Shown here piece after piece: positions 48,207 to 61,089 of a stretch of DNA of 64,000 nt. A model generated the notes under the pieces. That model was not told the origin of the DNA and did not search any database. It worked only from the letters and a program-made list of their open reading frames with translations. The translations under genes and the position numbers were made by a program. The DNA is taken from positions 1,550,001-1,614,000 of the forward strand of contig JBAIAA010000865.1 of assembly GCA_037893245.1 (NCBI GenBank), in the 5' to 3' direction. This DNA is from Crossaster papposus (lineage: Eukaryota; Echinodermata; Asteroidea; Velatida; Solasteridae). Each line of letters opens with the position of its first letter. Positions within the stretch are counted from its first letter, which is position 1.

Positions 48207-49465
48207 CCACTCAGCCTGCTCAGAAGGAACAGCAGAGGTAGAAGACAGAGATAGAGTATATCCACGTGTCTTATCAGCCTGCTCAGAAGGAACAGCAGAG
48301 GTAGAAGACAGAGAGAGAGTATATCCACGTGTCTGATCTACACCTCACTCAGCCTGCTCACAAGGAACAGCAGAGGTAGAATACAGAGATAGAGTATATC
48401 CACGTGTCTCACTCAGCCTGCTCAGAAGGAACAGCAGAGGTAGAAGACAGAGATAGAGTATATCCACGTGTCTCACTCAGCCTGCTCAGAAGGAACAGCA
48501 GAGGTAGAAGACTGAGATAGAGTATATACACGTGTCTGATCTACACCTAACTCAGCCTGCTCAGAAGGAACAGCAGAGGTAGAAGACAGATATAGAGTAT
48601 ATCCACGTGTCTCACTCAGCCTGCTCAGAAGGAACAGCAGAGTAGAATACAGAGATAGAGTATATCCACGTGTCTGATCTACTCCTCACTCAGCCTGCTC
48701 AGAAGGAACAGCAGAGGTAGAAGACAGAGATAGAGTATATCCACGTGTCTGATCTACACCTCACTCAGCCTGCTCAGAAGGAACAGCAGAGGTAGAAGAC
48801 AGAGATAGAGTATATCCACGTGTCTGATCTACACTTCACTCAGCCTGCTCAGAAGGAACAGCAGAGGTAGAAGACAGAGATAGAGTATATCCACGTGTCT
48901 GATCTACACCTCACTCAGCCTGCTCAGAAGGAACAGCAGAGGTAGAATACATAGATGGAGTATATCCACGTGTCTGATCTACACCTCACTCAGCCTGCTC
49001 AGAAGGAACAGCAGAGGTGGAAGACAGAGATAGAGTATATCCACGTGTTTGAACCACACCTCACTCAGCCTGCTCAGAAGGAACAGCAGAGGTAGACGAC
49101 AGAGATAGAGTATATCCACGTGTCTGATCTACACCTCACTCAGCCTGCTCAGAAGGAGCAACAGAGGTAGAAGACAGAGATAGAGTATATCCACGTGTCT
49201 GATCTACACCTCACTCAGCCTGCTCAGAAGGAACAGCAGAGGTAGAAGACAGAGATAGAGTACATCCACGTGTCTGATCTACACTTCACTCAGCCTGCTC
49301 AGAAGGAACAGCAGAGGTAGAAGACAGAGATAGAGTATATCCACGTGTCTGATCTACACCTCACTCAGCCTGCTCAGAAGAAACAGCAGAGGTAGAAGAC
49401 AGAGATAGAGTATATCCACGTGTCTGATCTACACCTCACTAAGCCTTCTCAGAAAGGAACAGCAG

Positions 49466-50408
49466 AGGTAGAAGACAGATATATAATATATCCACGTGTC
49501 TCACTCATCCTGCTCAGAAGGAACAGCAGAGGTAGAAGACAGAGATAGAGTATATCCACGTGTCTGATCTACACCTCACTCAGCCTGCTCAGAAGGAACA
49601 GCAGAGGTAGAAGACAGAGATAGAGTATATCCACGTGTCTGATCTACACCTCACTCAGCCTGCTCAGAAGGAACAGCAGCGGTACAAGACAGAGATATAG
49701 TATATCCACGTGTCTCACTCAGCCTGCTCAGAAGGAACAGCAGAGGTAGAAGACAGAGATAGAGTATATCCACGTGTCTCACTCAGCCTGCTCAGAAGGA
49801 ACAGCAGAGGTAGACGACAGAGATAGAGTATATCCACGTGTCTGATCTACACCTCACTCAGCCTGCTCAGAAGGAACAGCAGAGGTAGAATACATAGATG
49901 GAGTATATCCACGTGTCTGATCTACACCTCACTCAGCCTGCTCAGAAGGAACAGCAGAGGTGGAAGACAGAGATAGAGTATATCCACGTGTTTGAACCAC
50001 ACCTCACTCAGCCTGCTCAGAAGGAACAGCAGAGGTAGACGACAGAGATAGAGTATATCCACGTGTCTGATCTACACCTCACTCAGCCTGCTCAGAAGGA
50101 GCAACAGAGGTAGAAGACAGAGATAGAGTATATCCACGTGTCTGATCTACACCTCACTCAGCCTGCTCAGAAGGAACAGCAGAGGTAGAAGACAGAGATA
50201 GAGTATATCCACGTGTCTGATCTACACTTCACTCAGCCTGCTCAGAAGGAACAGCAGAGGTAGAAGACAGAGATAGAGTATATCCACGTGTCTGATCTAC
50301 ACCTCACTCAGCCTGCTCAGAAGAAACAGCAGAGGTAGAAGACAGAGATAGAGTATATCCACGTGTCTGATCTACACCTCACTAAGCCTTCTCAGAAAGG
50401 AACAGCAG
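49466..50408 (+). repeat. 13-mer HOR, 943 bp, copy 5
   Basis: The ctaag units at 49,439 and 50,382 are 943 bp apart. This is the +5,178 counterpart of copy 4, with the same unit order. Confidence 0.9.
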
Positions 50409-50625
50409 AGGTAGAAGACAGATATATAATATATCCACATGTCTCACTCATCCTGCTCAGAAGGAACAGCAGAGGTAGAAGACAGAGATAGAGTATATCC
50501 ACGTGTCTGATCTACACCTCACTCAGCCTGCTCAGAAGGAACAGCAGAGGTAGAAGACAGAGATAGAGTATATCCACGTGTCTGATCTACACCTCACTCA
50601 GCCTGCTCAGAAGGAACAGCAGCGG

Positions 50626-51630
50626 TACAAGACAGAGATATAGTATATCCACGTGTCTCACTCAGCCTGCTCAGAAGGAACAGCAGAGGTAGAAGACAGA
50701 GATAGAGTATATCCACGTGTCTCAATCAGCCTGCTCAGAAGGAACAGCAGAGGTAGACGACAGAGATAGAGTATATCCACGTGTCTGATCTACACCTCAC
50801 TCAGCCTGCTCAGAAGGAACAGCAGAGGTAGAAGACATAGATGGAGTATATCCACGTGTCTGATCTACACCTCACTCAGCCTGCTCAGAAGGAACAGCAG
50901 AGGTGGAAGACAGAGATAGAGTATATCCAAGTGTTTGAACCACACCTCACTCAGCCTGCTCAGAAGGAAGAGCAGAGGTAGAAGACAGAGATAGAGTATA
51001 TCCACGTGTCTGATATACACCTCACTCAGCCTGCTCAGAAGGAACAGCAGAGGTAGAAGACACAGATAAATTATATCCACGTGTCTGATCTACACCTCAC
51101 TCAGCCTGCTCAGAGGAACAGCAGAGGTAGAAGACAGAGATAGAGTATATCCACGTGTCTGATCTACACCTCACTCAGCCTGCTCAGAAGGAACAGCAGA
51201 GGTAAAAGACAGAGATATAGTATATCCACGTGTCTCACTCAGCCTGCTCAGAAGGAACAGCAGAGGTAGAAGACAGAGATAGAGTATATCCACGTGTCTG
51301 ATCTACACATCACTCAGCCTGCTCAGAATGGACAGCAGAGGTAGAAGACAGAGATAGAGTATATCCACGTGTCTGATCTACACCTCACTCAGCCTGCTCA
51401 GAAGGAACAGCAGAGGTAGAAGACAGATATATAGTATATCCACGTGTCTCACTCATCCTGCTCAGAAGAAACAGCAGAAGTAGAAGACAGAGATAGAGTA
51501 TATCCACGTGTCTGATATACACCTCACTCAGCCTGCTCAGAATGGACAGCAGAGGTAGAAGACAGAGATAGAGTATATCCACGTGTCTGATCTACACCTC
51601 ACTCAGCCTGCTCAGAAGGAACAGCAGAGG
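50626..51630 (+). repeat. 1,005-bp tandem duplication, copy 1
   Basis: The block runs from a gtacaag 64-bp unit through a ccaagtgtttgaacc unit, the acacagataaatt unit and a gaatggac tail. It repeats directly at +1,005 (50,626 versus 51,631). Only this block and its relatives carry the ccaagtg loss in the gtttgaacc unit (also near 45,751). Confidence 0.82.
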
Positions 51631-52547
51631 TACAAGACAGAGATATAGTATATCCACGTGTCTCACTCAGCCTGCTCAGAAGGAACAGCAGAGGTAGAAG
51701 ACAGAGATAGAGTATATCCACGTGTCTCAATCAGCCTGCTCAGAAGGAACAGCAGAGGTAGACGACAGAGATAGAGTATATCCACGTGTCTGATCTACAC
51801 CTCACTCAGCCTGCTCAGAAGGAACAGCAGAGGTAGAAGACATAGATGGAGTATATCCACGTGTCTGATCTACACCTCACTCAGCCTGCTCAGAAGGAAC
51901 AGCAGAGGTGGAAGACAGAGATAGAGTATATCCAAGTGTTTGAACCACACCTCACTCAGCCTGCTCAGAAGGAAGAGCAGAGGTAGAAGACAGAGATAGA
52001 GTATATCCACGTGTCTGATATACACCTCACTCAGCCTGCTCAGAAGGAACAGCAGAGGTAGAAGACACAGATAAATTATATCCACGTGTCTGATCTACAC
52101 CTCACTCAGCCTGCTCAGAGGAACAGCAGAGGTAGAAGACAGAGATAGAGTATATCCACGTGTCTGATCTACACCTCACTCAGCCTGCTCAGAAGGAACA
52201 GCAGAGGTAAAAGACAGAGATATAGTATATCCACGTGTCTCACTCAGCCTGCTCAGAAGGAACAGCAGAGGTAGAAGACAGAGATAGAGTATATCCACGT
52301 GTCTGATCTACACATCACTCAGCCTGCTCAGAATGGACAGCAGAGGTAGAAGACAGAGATAGAGTATATCCACGTGTCTGATCTACACCTCACTCAGCCT
52401 GCTCAGAAGGAACAGCAGAGGTAGAAGACAGATATATAGTATATCCACGTGTCTCACTCATCCTGCTCAGAAGAAACAGCAGAAGTAGAAGACAGAGATA
52501 GAGTATATCCACGTGTCTGATATACACCTCACTCAGCCTGCTCAGAA
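51631..52547 (+). repeat. 1,005-bp tandem duplication, copy 2
   Basis: This is the partner of the preceding block. The match ends near 52,548, where gaagggac replaces gaatggac and the acacagataaatt head replaces acagagatagag. Confidence 0.82.
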
Positions 52548-53779
52548 GGGACAGCAGAGGTAGAAGACACAGATAAATTATATCCACGTGTCTGATCTAC
52601 ACATCACTCAGCCTGCTCAGAGGAACAGCAGAGGTAGAAGACAGAGATAGAGTATATCCACGTGTCTGATCTACACCTCACTCAGCCTGCTCAGAAGGAA
52701 CAGCAGAGGTACAAGACAGAGATATAGTATATCCACGTGTCTCACTCAGCCTGCTCAGAAGGAACAGCAGAGGTAGAAGACAGAGATAGAGTATATCCAC
52801 GTGTCTCACTCAGCCTGCTCAGAAGGAACAGCAGAGGTAGACGACAGAGATAGAGTATATCCACGTGTCTGATCTACACCTCACTCAGCCTGCTCAGAAG
52901 GAGCAACAGAGGTAGAAGACAGAGATAGAGTATATCCACGTGTCTGATCTACACCTCACTCAGCCTGCTCAGAAGGAACAGCAGAGGTAGAAGACAGAGA
53001 TAGAGTATATCCACGTGTCTGATCTACACTTCACTCAGCCTGCTCAGAAGGAACAGCAGAGGTAGAAGACAGAGATAGAGTATATCCCCGTGTCTGATCT
53101 ACACCTCACTCAGCCTGCTCAGAAGAAACAGCAGAGGTAGAAGACAGAGATAGAGTATATCCACGTGTCTGATCTACACCTCACTCAGCCTTCTCAGAAA
53201 GGAACAGCAGAGGTAGAAGACAGATATATAATATATCCACGTGTCTCACTCATCCTGCTCAGAAGGAACAGCAGAGGTAGAAGACAGAGATAGAGTATAT
53301 CCACGTGTCTCATCTACACCTCACTCAGCCTGCTCAGAAGTAACAGCAGAGGTAGAAGACAGAGATAGATTATATCCACGTGTCTGATCTACACCTCACT
53401 CAGCCTGCTCAGAAGGAACAGCAGAGGTAGAAGACAGAGATAGAGTATATCCACGTGTCTGATCTACATCTCACTCAGCCTGCTCAGAAGGAACAGCAGA
53501 GGTAAAATACAGAGATAGAGTATATCCAGGTGTCTCACTCAGCCTGCTCAGAAGGAACAGCAGAGGTAGAAGACAGAGAGAGAGTATATCCACGTGTCTG
53601 ATCTACACCTCACTCAGCCTGCTCAGGAGGAACAGCAGAGGTAGAAGACAGAGATAGAGTATATCCACGTGTCTGATCTACACCTCACTCAGCCTGCTCA
53701 GAAGGAACAGCAGAGGTAGAAGACAGATATATAGTATATCCACGTGTCTCACTCATCCTGCTCAGAAGGAACAGCAGAA
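51983..53779 (+). repeat. 1,797-bp tandem duplication, copy 1
   Basis: The offset to the next copy is constant at 1,797 bp. Landmarks are gaatggac (52,331/54,128), tatatccccgtg (53,086/54,883) and gtctcatctac (53,311/55,108). It overlaps the 1,005-bp duplication on its left. Private changes here are gaagtaac near 53,338 and gagagagagta near 53,578. Confidence 0.84.
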
Positions 53780-55685
53780 GTAGAAGACAGAGATAGAGTA
53801 TATCCACGTGTCTGATATACACCTCACTCAGCCTGCTCAGAAGGAACAGCAGAGGTAGAAGACACAGATAAATTATATCCACGTGTCTGATCTACACCTC
53901 ACTCAGCCTGCTCAGAGGAACAGCAGAGGTAGAAGACAGAGATAGAGTATATCCACGTGTCTGATCTACACCTCACTCAGCCTGCTCAGAAGGAACAGCA
54001 GAGGTAAAAGACAGAGATATAGTATATCCACGTGTCTCACTCAGCCTGCTCAGAAGGAACAGCAGAGGTAGAAGACAGAGATAGAGTATATCCACGTGTC
54101 TGATCTACACATCACTCAGCCTGCTCAGAATGGACAGCAGAGGTAGAAGACAGAGATAGAGTATATCCACGTGTCTGATCTACACCTCACTCAGCCTGCT
54201 CAGAAGGAACAGCAGAGGTAGAAGACAGATATATAGTATATCCACGTGTCTCACTCATCCTGCTCAGAAGTAACAGCGGAAGTAGAAGACAGAGATAGAG
54301 TATATCCACGTGTCTGATATACACCTCACTCAGCCTGCTCAGAAGGGACAGCAGAGGTAGAAGACACAGATAAATTATATCCACGTGTCTGATCTACACC
54401 TCACTCAGCCTGCTCAGAGGAACAGCAGAGGTAGAAGACAGAGATAGAGTATATCCACGTGTCTGATCTACACCTCACTCAGCCTGCTCAGAAGGAACAG
54501 CAGAGGTACAAGACAGAGATATAGTATATCCACGTGTCTCACTCAGCCTGCTCAGAAGGAACAGCAGAGGTAGAAGACAGAGATAGAGTATATCCACGTG
54601 TCTCACTCAGCCTGCTCAGAAGGAACAGCAGAGGTAGACGACAGAAATAGAGTATATCCACGTGTCTGATCTACACCTCACTCAGCCTGCTCAGAAGGAG
54701 CAACAGAGGTAGAAGACAGAGATAGAGTATATCCACGTGTCTGATCTACACCTCACTCAGCCTGCTCAGAAGGAACAGCAGAGGTAGAAGACAGAGATAG
54801 AGTATATCCACGTGTCTGATCTACACTTCACTCAGCCTGCTCAGAAGGAACAGCAGAGGTAGAAGACAGAGATAGAGTATATCCCCGTGTCTGATCTACA
54901 CCTCACTCAGCCTGCTCAGAAGAAACAGCAGAGGTAGAAGACAGAGATAGAGTATATCCACGTGTCTGATCTACACCTCACTCAGCCTTCTCAGAAAGGA
55001 ACAGCAGAGGTAGAAGACAGATATATAATATATCCACGTGTCTCACTCATCCTGCTCAGAAGGAACAGCAGAGGTAGAAGACAGAGATAGAGTATATCCA
55101 CGTGTCTCATCTACACCTCACTCAGCCTGCTCAGAAGGAACAGCAGAGGTAGAAGACAGAGATAGATTATATCCACGTGTCTGATCTACACCTCACTCAG
55201 CCTGCTCAGAAGGAACAGCAGAGGTAGAAGACAGAGATAGAGTATATCCACGTGTCTGATCTACATCTCACTCAGCCTGCTCAGAAGGAACAGCAGAGGT
55301 AAAATACAGAGATAGAGTATATCCAGGTGTCTCACTCAGCCTGCTCAGAAGGAACAGCAGAGGTAGAAGACAGAGATAGAGTATATCCACGTGTCTGATC
55401 TACACCTCACTCAGCCTGCTCAGGAGGAACAGCAGAGGTAGAAGACAGAGATAGAGTATATCCACGTGTCTGATCTACACCTCACTCAGCCTGCTCAGAA
55501 GGAACAGCAGAGGTAGAAGACAGATATATAGTATATTCACGTGTCTCACTCATCCTGCTCAGAAGGAACAGCAGAAGTAGAAGACAGAGATAGAGTATAT
55601 CCACGTGTCTGATATACACCTCACTCAGCCTGCTCAGAAGGAACAGCAGAGGTAGAAGACACAGATAAATTATATCCACGTGTCT
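53780..55685 (+). repeat. 1,797-bp tandem duplication, copy 2
   Basis: This is the second copy, with homology running about 100 bp past one period to near 55,685, where a 64-bp join replaces the 75-bp form. Private changes are gaagtaacagcgg near 54,270 and tattcacg near 55,534. Confidence 0.82.
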
Positions 55686-58600
55686 CACTCAGCCTGCTCA
55701 GAAGGAACAGCAGAGGTAGAAGACAGAGATAGAGTATATCCACGTGTCTCACTCAGCCTGCTCAGAAGGAACAGCAGAGGTAGACGACAGAGATAGAGTA
55801 TATCCACGTGTCTGATCTACACCTCACTCAGCCTGCTCAGAAGGAACAGCAGAGGTAGAAGACATAGATGGAGTATATCCACGTGTCTGATCTACACCTC
55901 ACTCAGCCTGCTCAGAAGGAACAGCAGAGTTGGAAGACAGAGATAGAGTATATCCACGTGTTTGAACCACACCTCACTCAGCCTGCTCAGAAGGAAGAGC
56001 AGAGGTAGAAGACAGAGATAGAGTATATCCACGTGTCTGATATATACCTCACTCAGCCTGCTCAGAAGGAGCAGCAGAGGTAGAAGACAGAGATAGAGTT
56101 TATCCACGTGTCTCACTCAACCTGCTCAGAAGGAACAGCAGAGGTAGAAGACAGAGATAGAGTATATCCACGTGTTTGAACCACACCTCACTCAGCCTGC
56201 TCAGAAGGAAGAGCAGAGGTAGAAGACAGAGATAGAGTATATCCACGTGTCTGATATACACCTCACTCAGCCTGCTCAGAAGGAGCAACAGAGGTAGAAG
56301 ACAGAGATAGAGTATATCCACGTGTCTGATCTACACCTCACTCAGCCTTCTCAGAAAGGAACAGCAGAGGTAGAATACAGATATATAGTATATCCACGTG
56401 TCTCACTCATCCTGCTCAGAAGGAACAGCAGAGGTAGAAGACAGAGATAGAGTATATCCACGTGTCTGATCTACACCTCACTCAGCCTGTTCAGAAGGAA
56501 CAGCAGAGGTAGAAGACAGAGATAGATTATATCCACGTGTCTGATCTACACCTCACTCAGCCTGCTCAGGAGGAACAGCAGAGGTAGAAGACAGAGATAG
56601 AGTATATCCACGTGTCTGATATACACCTCACTCAGCCTGCTCAGAAGGAACAGCAGAGGTAGAAGACACAGATAAATTATATCCACGTGTCTGATCTACA
56701 CCTCACTCAGCCTGCTCAGAGGAACAGCAGAGGTAGAAGACAGAGATAGAGTATATCCACGTGTCTGATCTACACCTCACTCAGCCTGCTCAGAAGGAAC
56801 AGCAGAGGTAAAAGACAGAGATATAGTATATCCACGTGTCTCACTCAGCCTGCTCAGAAGGAACAGTAGAGGTAGAAGACAGAGATAGAGTATATCCACG
56901 TGTCTCACTCAGCCTGCTCAGAAGGAACAGCAGAGGTAGACGACAGAGATAGAGTATATCCACGTGTCTGATCTACACCTCACTCAGCCTGCTCAGAAGG
57001 AACAGCAGAGGTAGAAGACATAGATAGAGTATATCCACGTGTCTGATCTACACCTCACTCAGCCTGCTCAGAAGGGACAGCAGAGGTAGAAGACAGAGAT
57101 AGAGTATATCCACGTGTCTCACTCAGCCTGCTCAAAAGGAACAGCAGAGGTAGAAGACAGATATAGAGTATATCCACGTGTCTCACTCATCCTGCTCAGA
57201 AGGAACAGCAGAGGTAGAAGACAGAGATAGAGTATATCCACGTGTCTCACTCAGCCTGCTCAGAAGGAACAGCAGAGGTAGAAGACAGAGATAGAGTATA
57301 TCCACCTGTCTGATCTACACCTCACTCAACCTGCTCAGAAGGAACAGCAGAGGTAGAAGACAGAGATAAAGTATATCCACGTGTCTCACTCAGACTGCGC
57401 AGAAGGAACAGCAGAGGTAGAAAACAGAGATATGGTATATCTACGTGTCTCACTCAGCCTGCTCATAAGGAACAGCAGAGGTAGAAGACAGAGATAGAGT
57501 ATATCCACGTGTCTGATCTACACCTCAGAAGGAACAGCAGAGATAGAAGACAGAGATAGAGTATATCCACGTGTCTGATCTACACCTCACTCAGCCTGCT
57601 CAGAAGGAACAGCAGAGGTAGAAGACAGAGATAGATTATATCCACGTGTCTGATCTACACCTCACTCAGCCTGCTCAGAAGGAACAGCAGAGGTAGAAGA
57701 CAGAGATAGAGTATATCCACGTGTCTGATCTACACCTCACTCAGCCTGCTCAGAAGGAACAGCAGAGGTAAAATACAGAGATAGAGTATATCCACGTGTC
57801 TCACTCAGCCTGCTCAGAAGGAACAGCAGAGGTAGAATACAGAGATAGAGTATATCCACGTGTCTGATCTACACCTCACTCAGCCTGCTCAGAAGGAACA
57901 GCAGAGGTAGAAGACAGATATATAGTATATCCACGTGTCTCACTCATCCTGCTCAGAAGGAACAGCAGAAGTAGAAGAAAGAGATAGAGTATATCCACGT
58001 GTCTGATATACACCTCACTCAGCCTGCTCAGAAGGAACAGCAGAGGTAGAAGACACAGATAAATTATATCCACGTGTCTGATCTACACCTCACTCAGCCT
58101 GCTCAGAGGAACAGCAGAGGTAGAAGACAGAGATAGAGTATATCCACGTGTCTGATCTACACCTCACTCAGCCTGCTCAGAAGGAACAGCAGAGGTAAAA
58201 GACAGATATATAGTATATCCACGTGTCTCACTCAGCCTGCTCAGAAGAAACAGCAGAGGTAGAAGACAGAGATAGAGTATATCCACGTGTCTGATCTACA
58301 CCTCACTCAGCCTGTTCATAAGAAACAGCAGAGGTAGAAGACAGATATAGAGTATATCCACGTGTCTCACTCAGCCTGCTCAGAAGGAACAGCAGAGGTA
58401 CAAGACAGAGATAGAGTATATCCACGTGTCTGATCTACACCTCACTCAGCCTGCTCAGAAGGAACAGCAGAGGTAGAAGATAGATAGAGTATATTCACGT
58501 GTCTCACTCAGCCTGCTCAGAAGGAACAGCAGAGGTAGAAGACAGAGATAGAGTTTATACACGTGTCTCACTCAACCTGCTCAGAAGAAACAGCAGAGGT

Positions 58601-60372
58601 AGAAGACAGATATAGAGTATATCCACGTGTCTGATCTACACCTCACTCAGCCTGCTCAGAAGGAACAGCAGAGGTAGAAGACAGAGATAGAGTATATCCA
58701 CGTGTCTGATCTACATCTCACTCAGCCTGCTCAGAAGGAACAGCAGAGGTAAAATACAAAGATAGAGTATATCCACGTGTCTCACTCAGCCTGCTCAGAA
58801 GGAACAGCAGAGGTAGAAGACAGAGATAGAGTATATCCACGTGTCTGATCTACACATCACTCAGCCTGCTCAGAAGGAACAGCAGAGGTAGAAGACAGAG
58901 ATAGAGTATATCCACGTGTCTGATCTACACCTCACTCAGCCTGCTCAGAAGGAACAGCAGAGGTAGAAGACAGATATATAGTATATCCACGTGTCTCACT
59001 CATCCTGCTCAGAAGGAACAGCAGAAGTAGAAGACAGAGATAGAGTATATCCACGTGTCTGATATACACCTCACTCAGCCTGCTCAGAAGGGACAGCAGA
59101 GGTAGAAGATACAGATAAATTATATCCACGTGTCTGATCTACACCTCACTCAGCCTGCTCAGAGGAACAGCAAAGGTAGAAGACAGAGATAGAGTATATC
59201 CACGTGTCTGATCTACACCTCACTCAGCCTGCTCAGAGGGAACAGCATAGGTACAAGACAGAGATATAGTATATCCACGTGTCTCACTCAGTCTGCTCAG
59301 AAGGAACAGCAGAGGTAGAAGACAGAGATAGAGTATATCCACGTGTCTCACTCAGCCTGCTCAGAAGGAACACCAGAGGTAGAAGACAGAGATAGAGTAT
59401 ATCCACGTGTCTAATCTACACCTCACTCAGCCTGCTCAGAAGGAACAGCAGAGGTAAAATACAGAGATAGAGTATATCCACGTGTCTCACTCAGCCTGCT
59501 CAGAAGGAACAGCAGTGGTAGAAGACAGAGATAAATTATATCAACGTGTCTGATCTACACCTCACTCAGCCTGCTCAGAAGGAACAGCAGAGGTAAAAGA
59601 CAGAGATAAAGTATATCCACGTGTCTGATCTACACCTCACTCAGCCTGCTCAGAAGGAACAGCAGAGGTAAAATACAGAGATAGAGTATATCCACGTGTC
59701 TCACTCAGCCTGCTCAGAAGGAACAGCAGAGGTAGAAAACAGAGATAGAGTATATCCACGTGTCTGATCTACACCCCACTCAGCCTGCTCAGAAGGAACA
59801 GCAGAGGTAGAAGACAGAGATAGAGTATATCCACGTGTCTGAACTACACCTCACTCAGCCTGCTCAGAAGGAACATCAGAGGTAGAAGACAGAAATAGAG
59901 TATATCCACGTGTCTCACTCAGCCTGCTCAGAAGGAACAGCAGAGGTAGGAGACAGATATATAGTATATCCACGTGTCTCACTCAGCCTGCTCAGAAGGA
60001 ACAGCAGAGGTAGAAGACAGAGATAGAGTATATCCACGTGTCTGATCTACATCTCACTCAGCCTGCTCAGAAGGAACAGCAGAGGTAAAATACAAAGATA
60101 GAGTATATCCACGTGTCTCACTCAGCCTGCTCAGAAGGAACAGCAGAGGTAGAAGACAGAGATAGAGTATATCCACGTGTCTGATCTACACTTCACTCAG
60201 CCTGCTCAGAAGGAACAGCAGAGGTAGAAGACAGAGATAGAGTATATCCACGTGTCTGATCTACACCTCACTCAGCCTGCTCAGAAGAAACAGCAGAGGT
60301 AGAAGACAGAGATAGAGTATATCCACGTGTCTGATCTACACCTCATTAAGCCTTCTCAGAAAGGAACAGCAG
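55686..60372 (+). repeat. Degenerate island without HOR order
   Basis: Units of the same family, but with many variants seen nowhere else in the window: gactgcgcag (57,393), atatggtatatctacg (57,431), gaaagagatag (57,977), gaagatagatagag (58,475), gtttatacacg (58,553), gcatagg, gcaaagg and gtctaatc. One unit at 57,479-57,540 is 62 bp through loss of 13 bp in its tail. A short gtttgaacc/gatatacacc run (55,950-56,320) resembles the left domain at 1-400. No gene was found. Confidence 0.8.
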
Positions 60373-61089
60373 AGGTAGAAGACAGATATATAATATATCC
60401 ACGTGTCTCACTCATCCTGCTCAGAAGGAACAGCAGAGGTAGAAGACAGAGATAGAGTATATCCACGTGTCTGATCTACACCTCACTCAGCCTGCTCAGA
60501 AGGAACAGCAGAGGTAGAAGACAGAGATAGAGTATATCCACGTGTCTGATCTACACCTCACTCAGCCTGCTCAGAAGGAACAGCAGCGGTACAAGACAGA
60601 GATATAGTATATCCACGTGTCTCACTCAGCCTGCTCAGAAGGAACAGCAGAGGTAGAAGACAGAGATAGAGTATATCCACGTGTCTCACTCAGCCTGCTC
60701 AGAAGGAACAGCAGAGGTAGACGACAGAGATAGAGTATATCCACGTGTCTGATCTACACCTCACTCAGCCTGCTCAGAAGGAGCAACAGAGGTAGAAGAC
60801 AGAGATAGAGTATATCCACGTGTCTGATCTACACCTCACTCAGCCTGCTCAGAAGGAACAGCAGAGGTAGAAGACAGAGATAGAGTATATCCACGTGTCT
60901 GATCTACACTTCACTCAGCCTGCTCAGAAGGAACAGCAGAGGTAGAAGACAGAGATAGAGTATATCCACGTGTCTGATCTACACCTCATCAGCCTGCTCA
61001 GAAGAAACAGCAGAGGTAGAAGACAGAGATAGAATATATCCACGTGTCTGATCTACACCTCACTAAGCCTTCTCAGAAAGGAACAGCAG
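60373..61089 (+). repeat. 10-mer HOR, 717 bp
   Basis: The register runs from a cattaag unit (60,346, a further change of the ctaag marker) to the ctaag unit at 61,063. It has the composition of the 718-bp 10-mer minus one base (acctcatcagcc near 60,986). It marks the return of ordered HOR sequence after the degenerate island. Confidence 0.85.

Larger units (their letters stand above)
48207..51632 (+). repeat. 3.4-kb segment repeated at +5,178, copy 2
   Basis: This is the partner of 43,029-46,454, including gtcttatcag (48,269) and gtacatcc (49,261). The right end at 51,632 coincides with the junction of a separate 1,005-bp duplication, where gtagaag switches to gtacaag. Confidence 0.88.
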
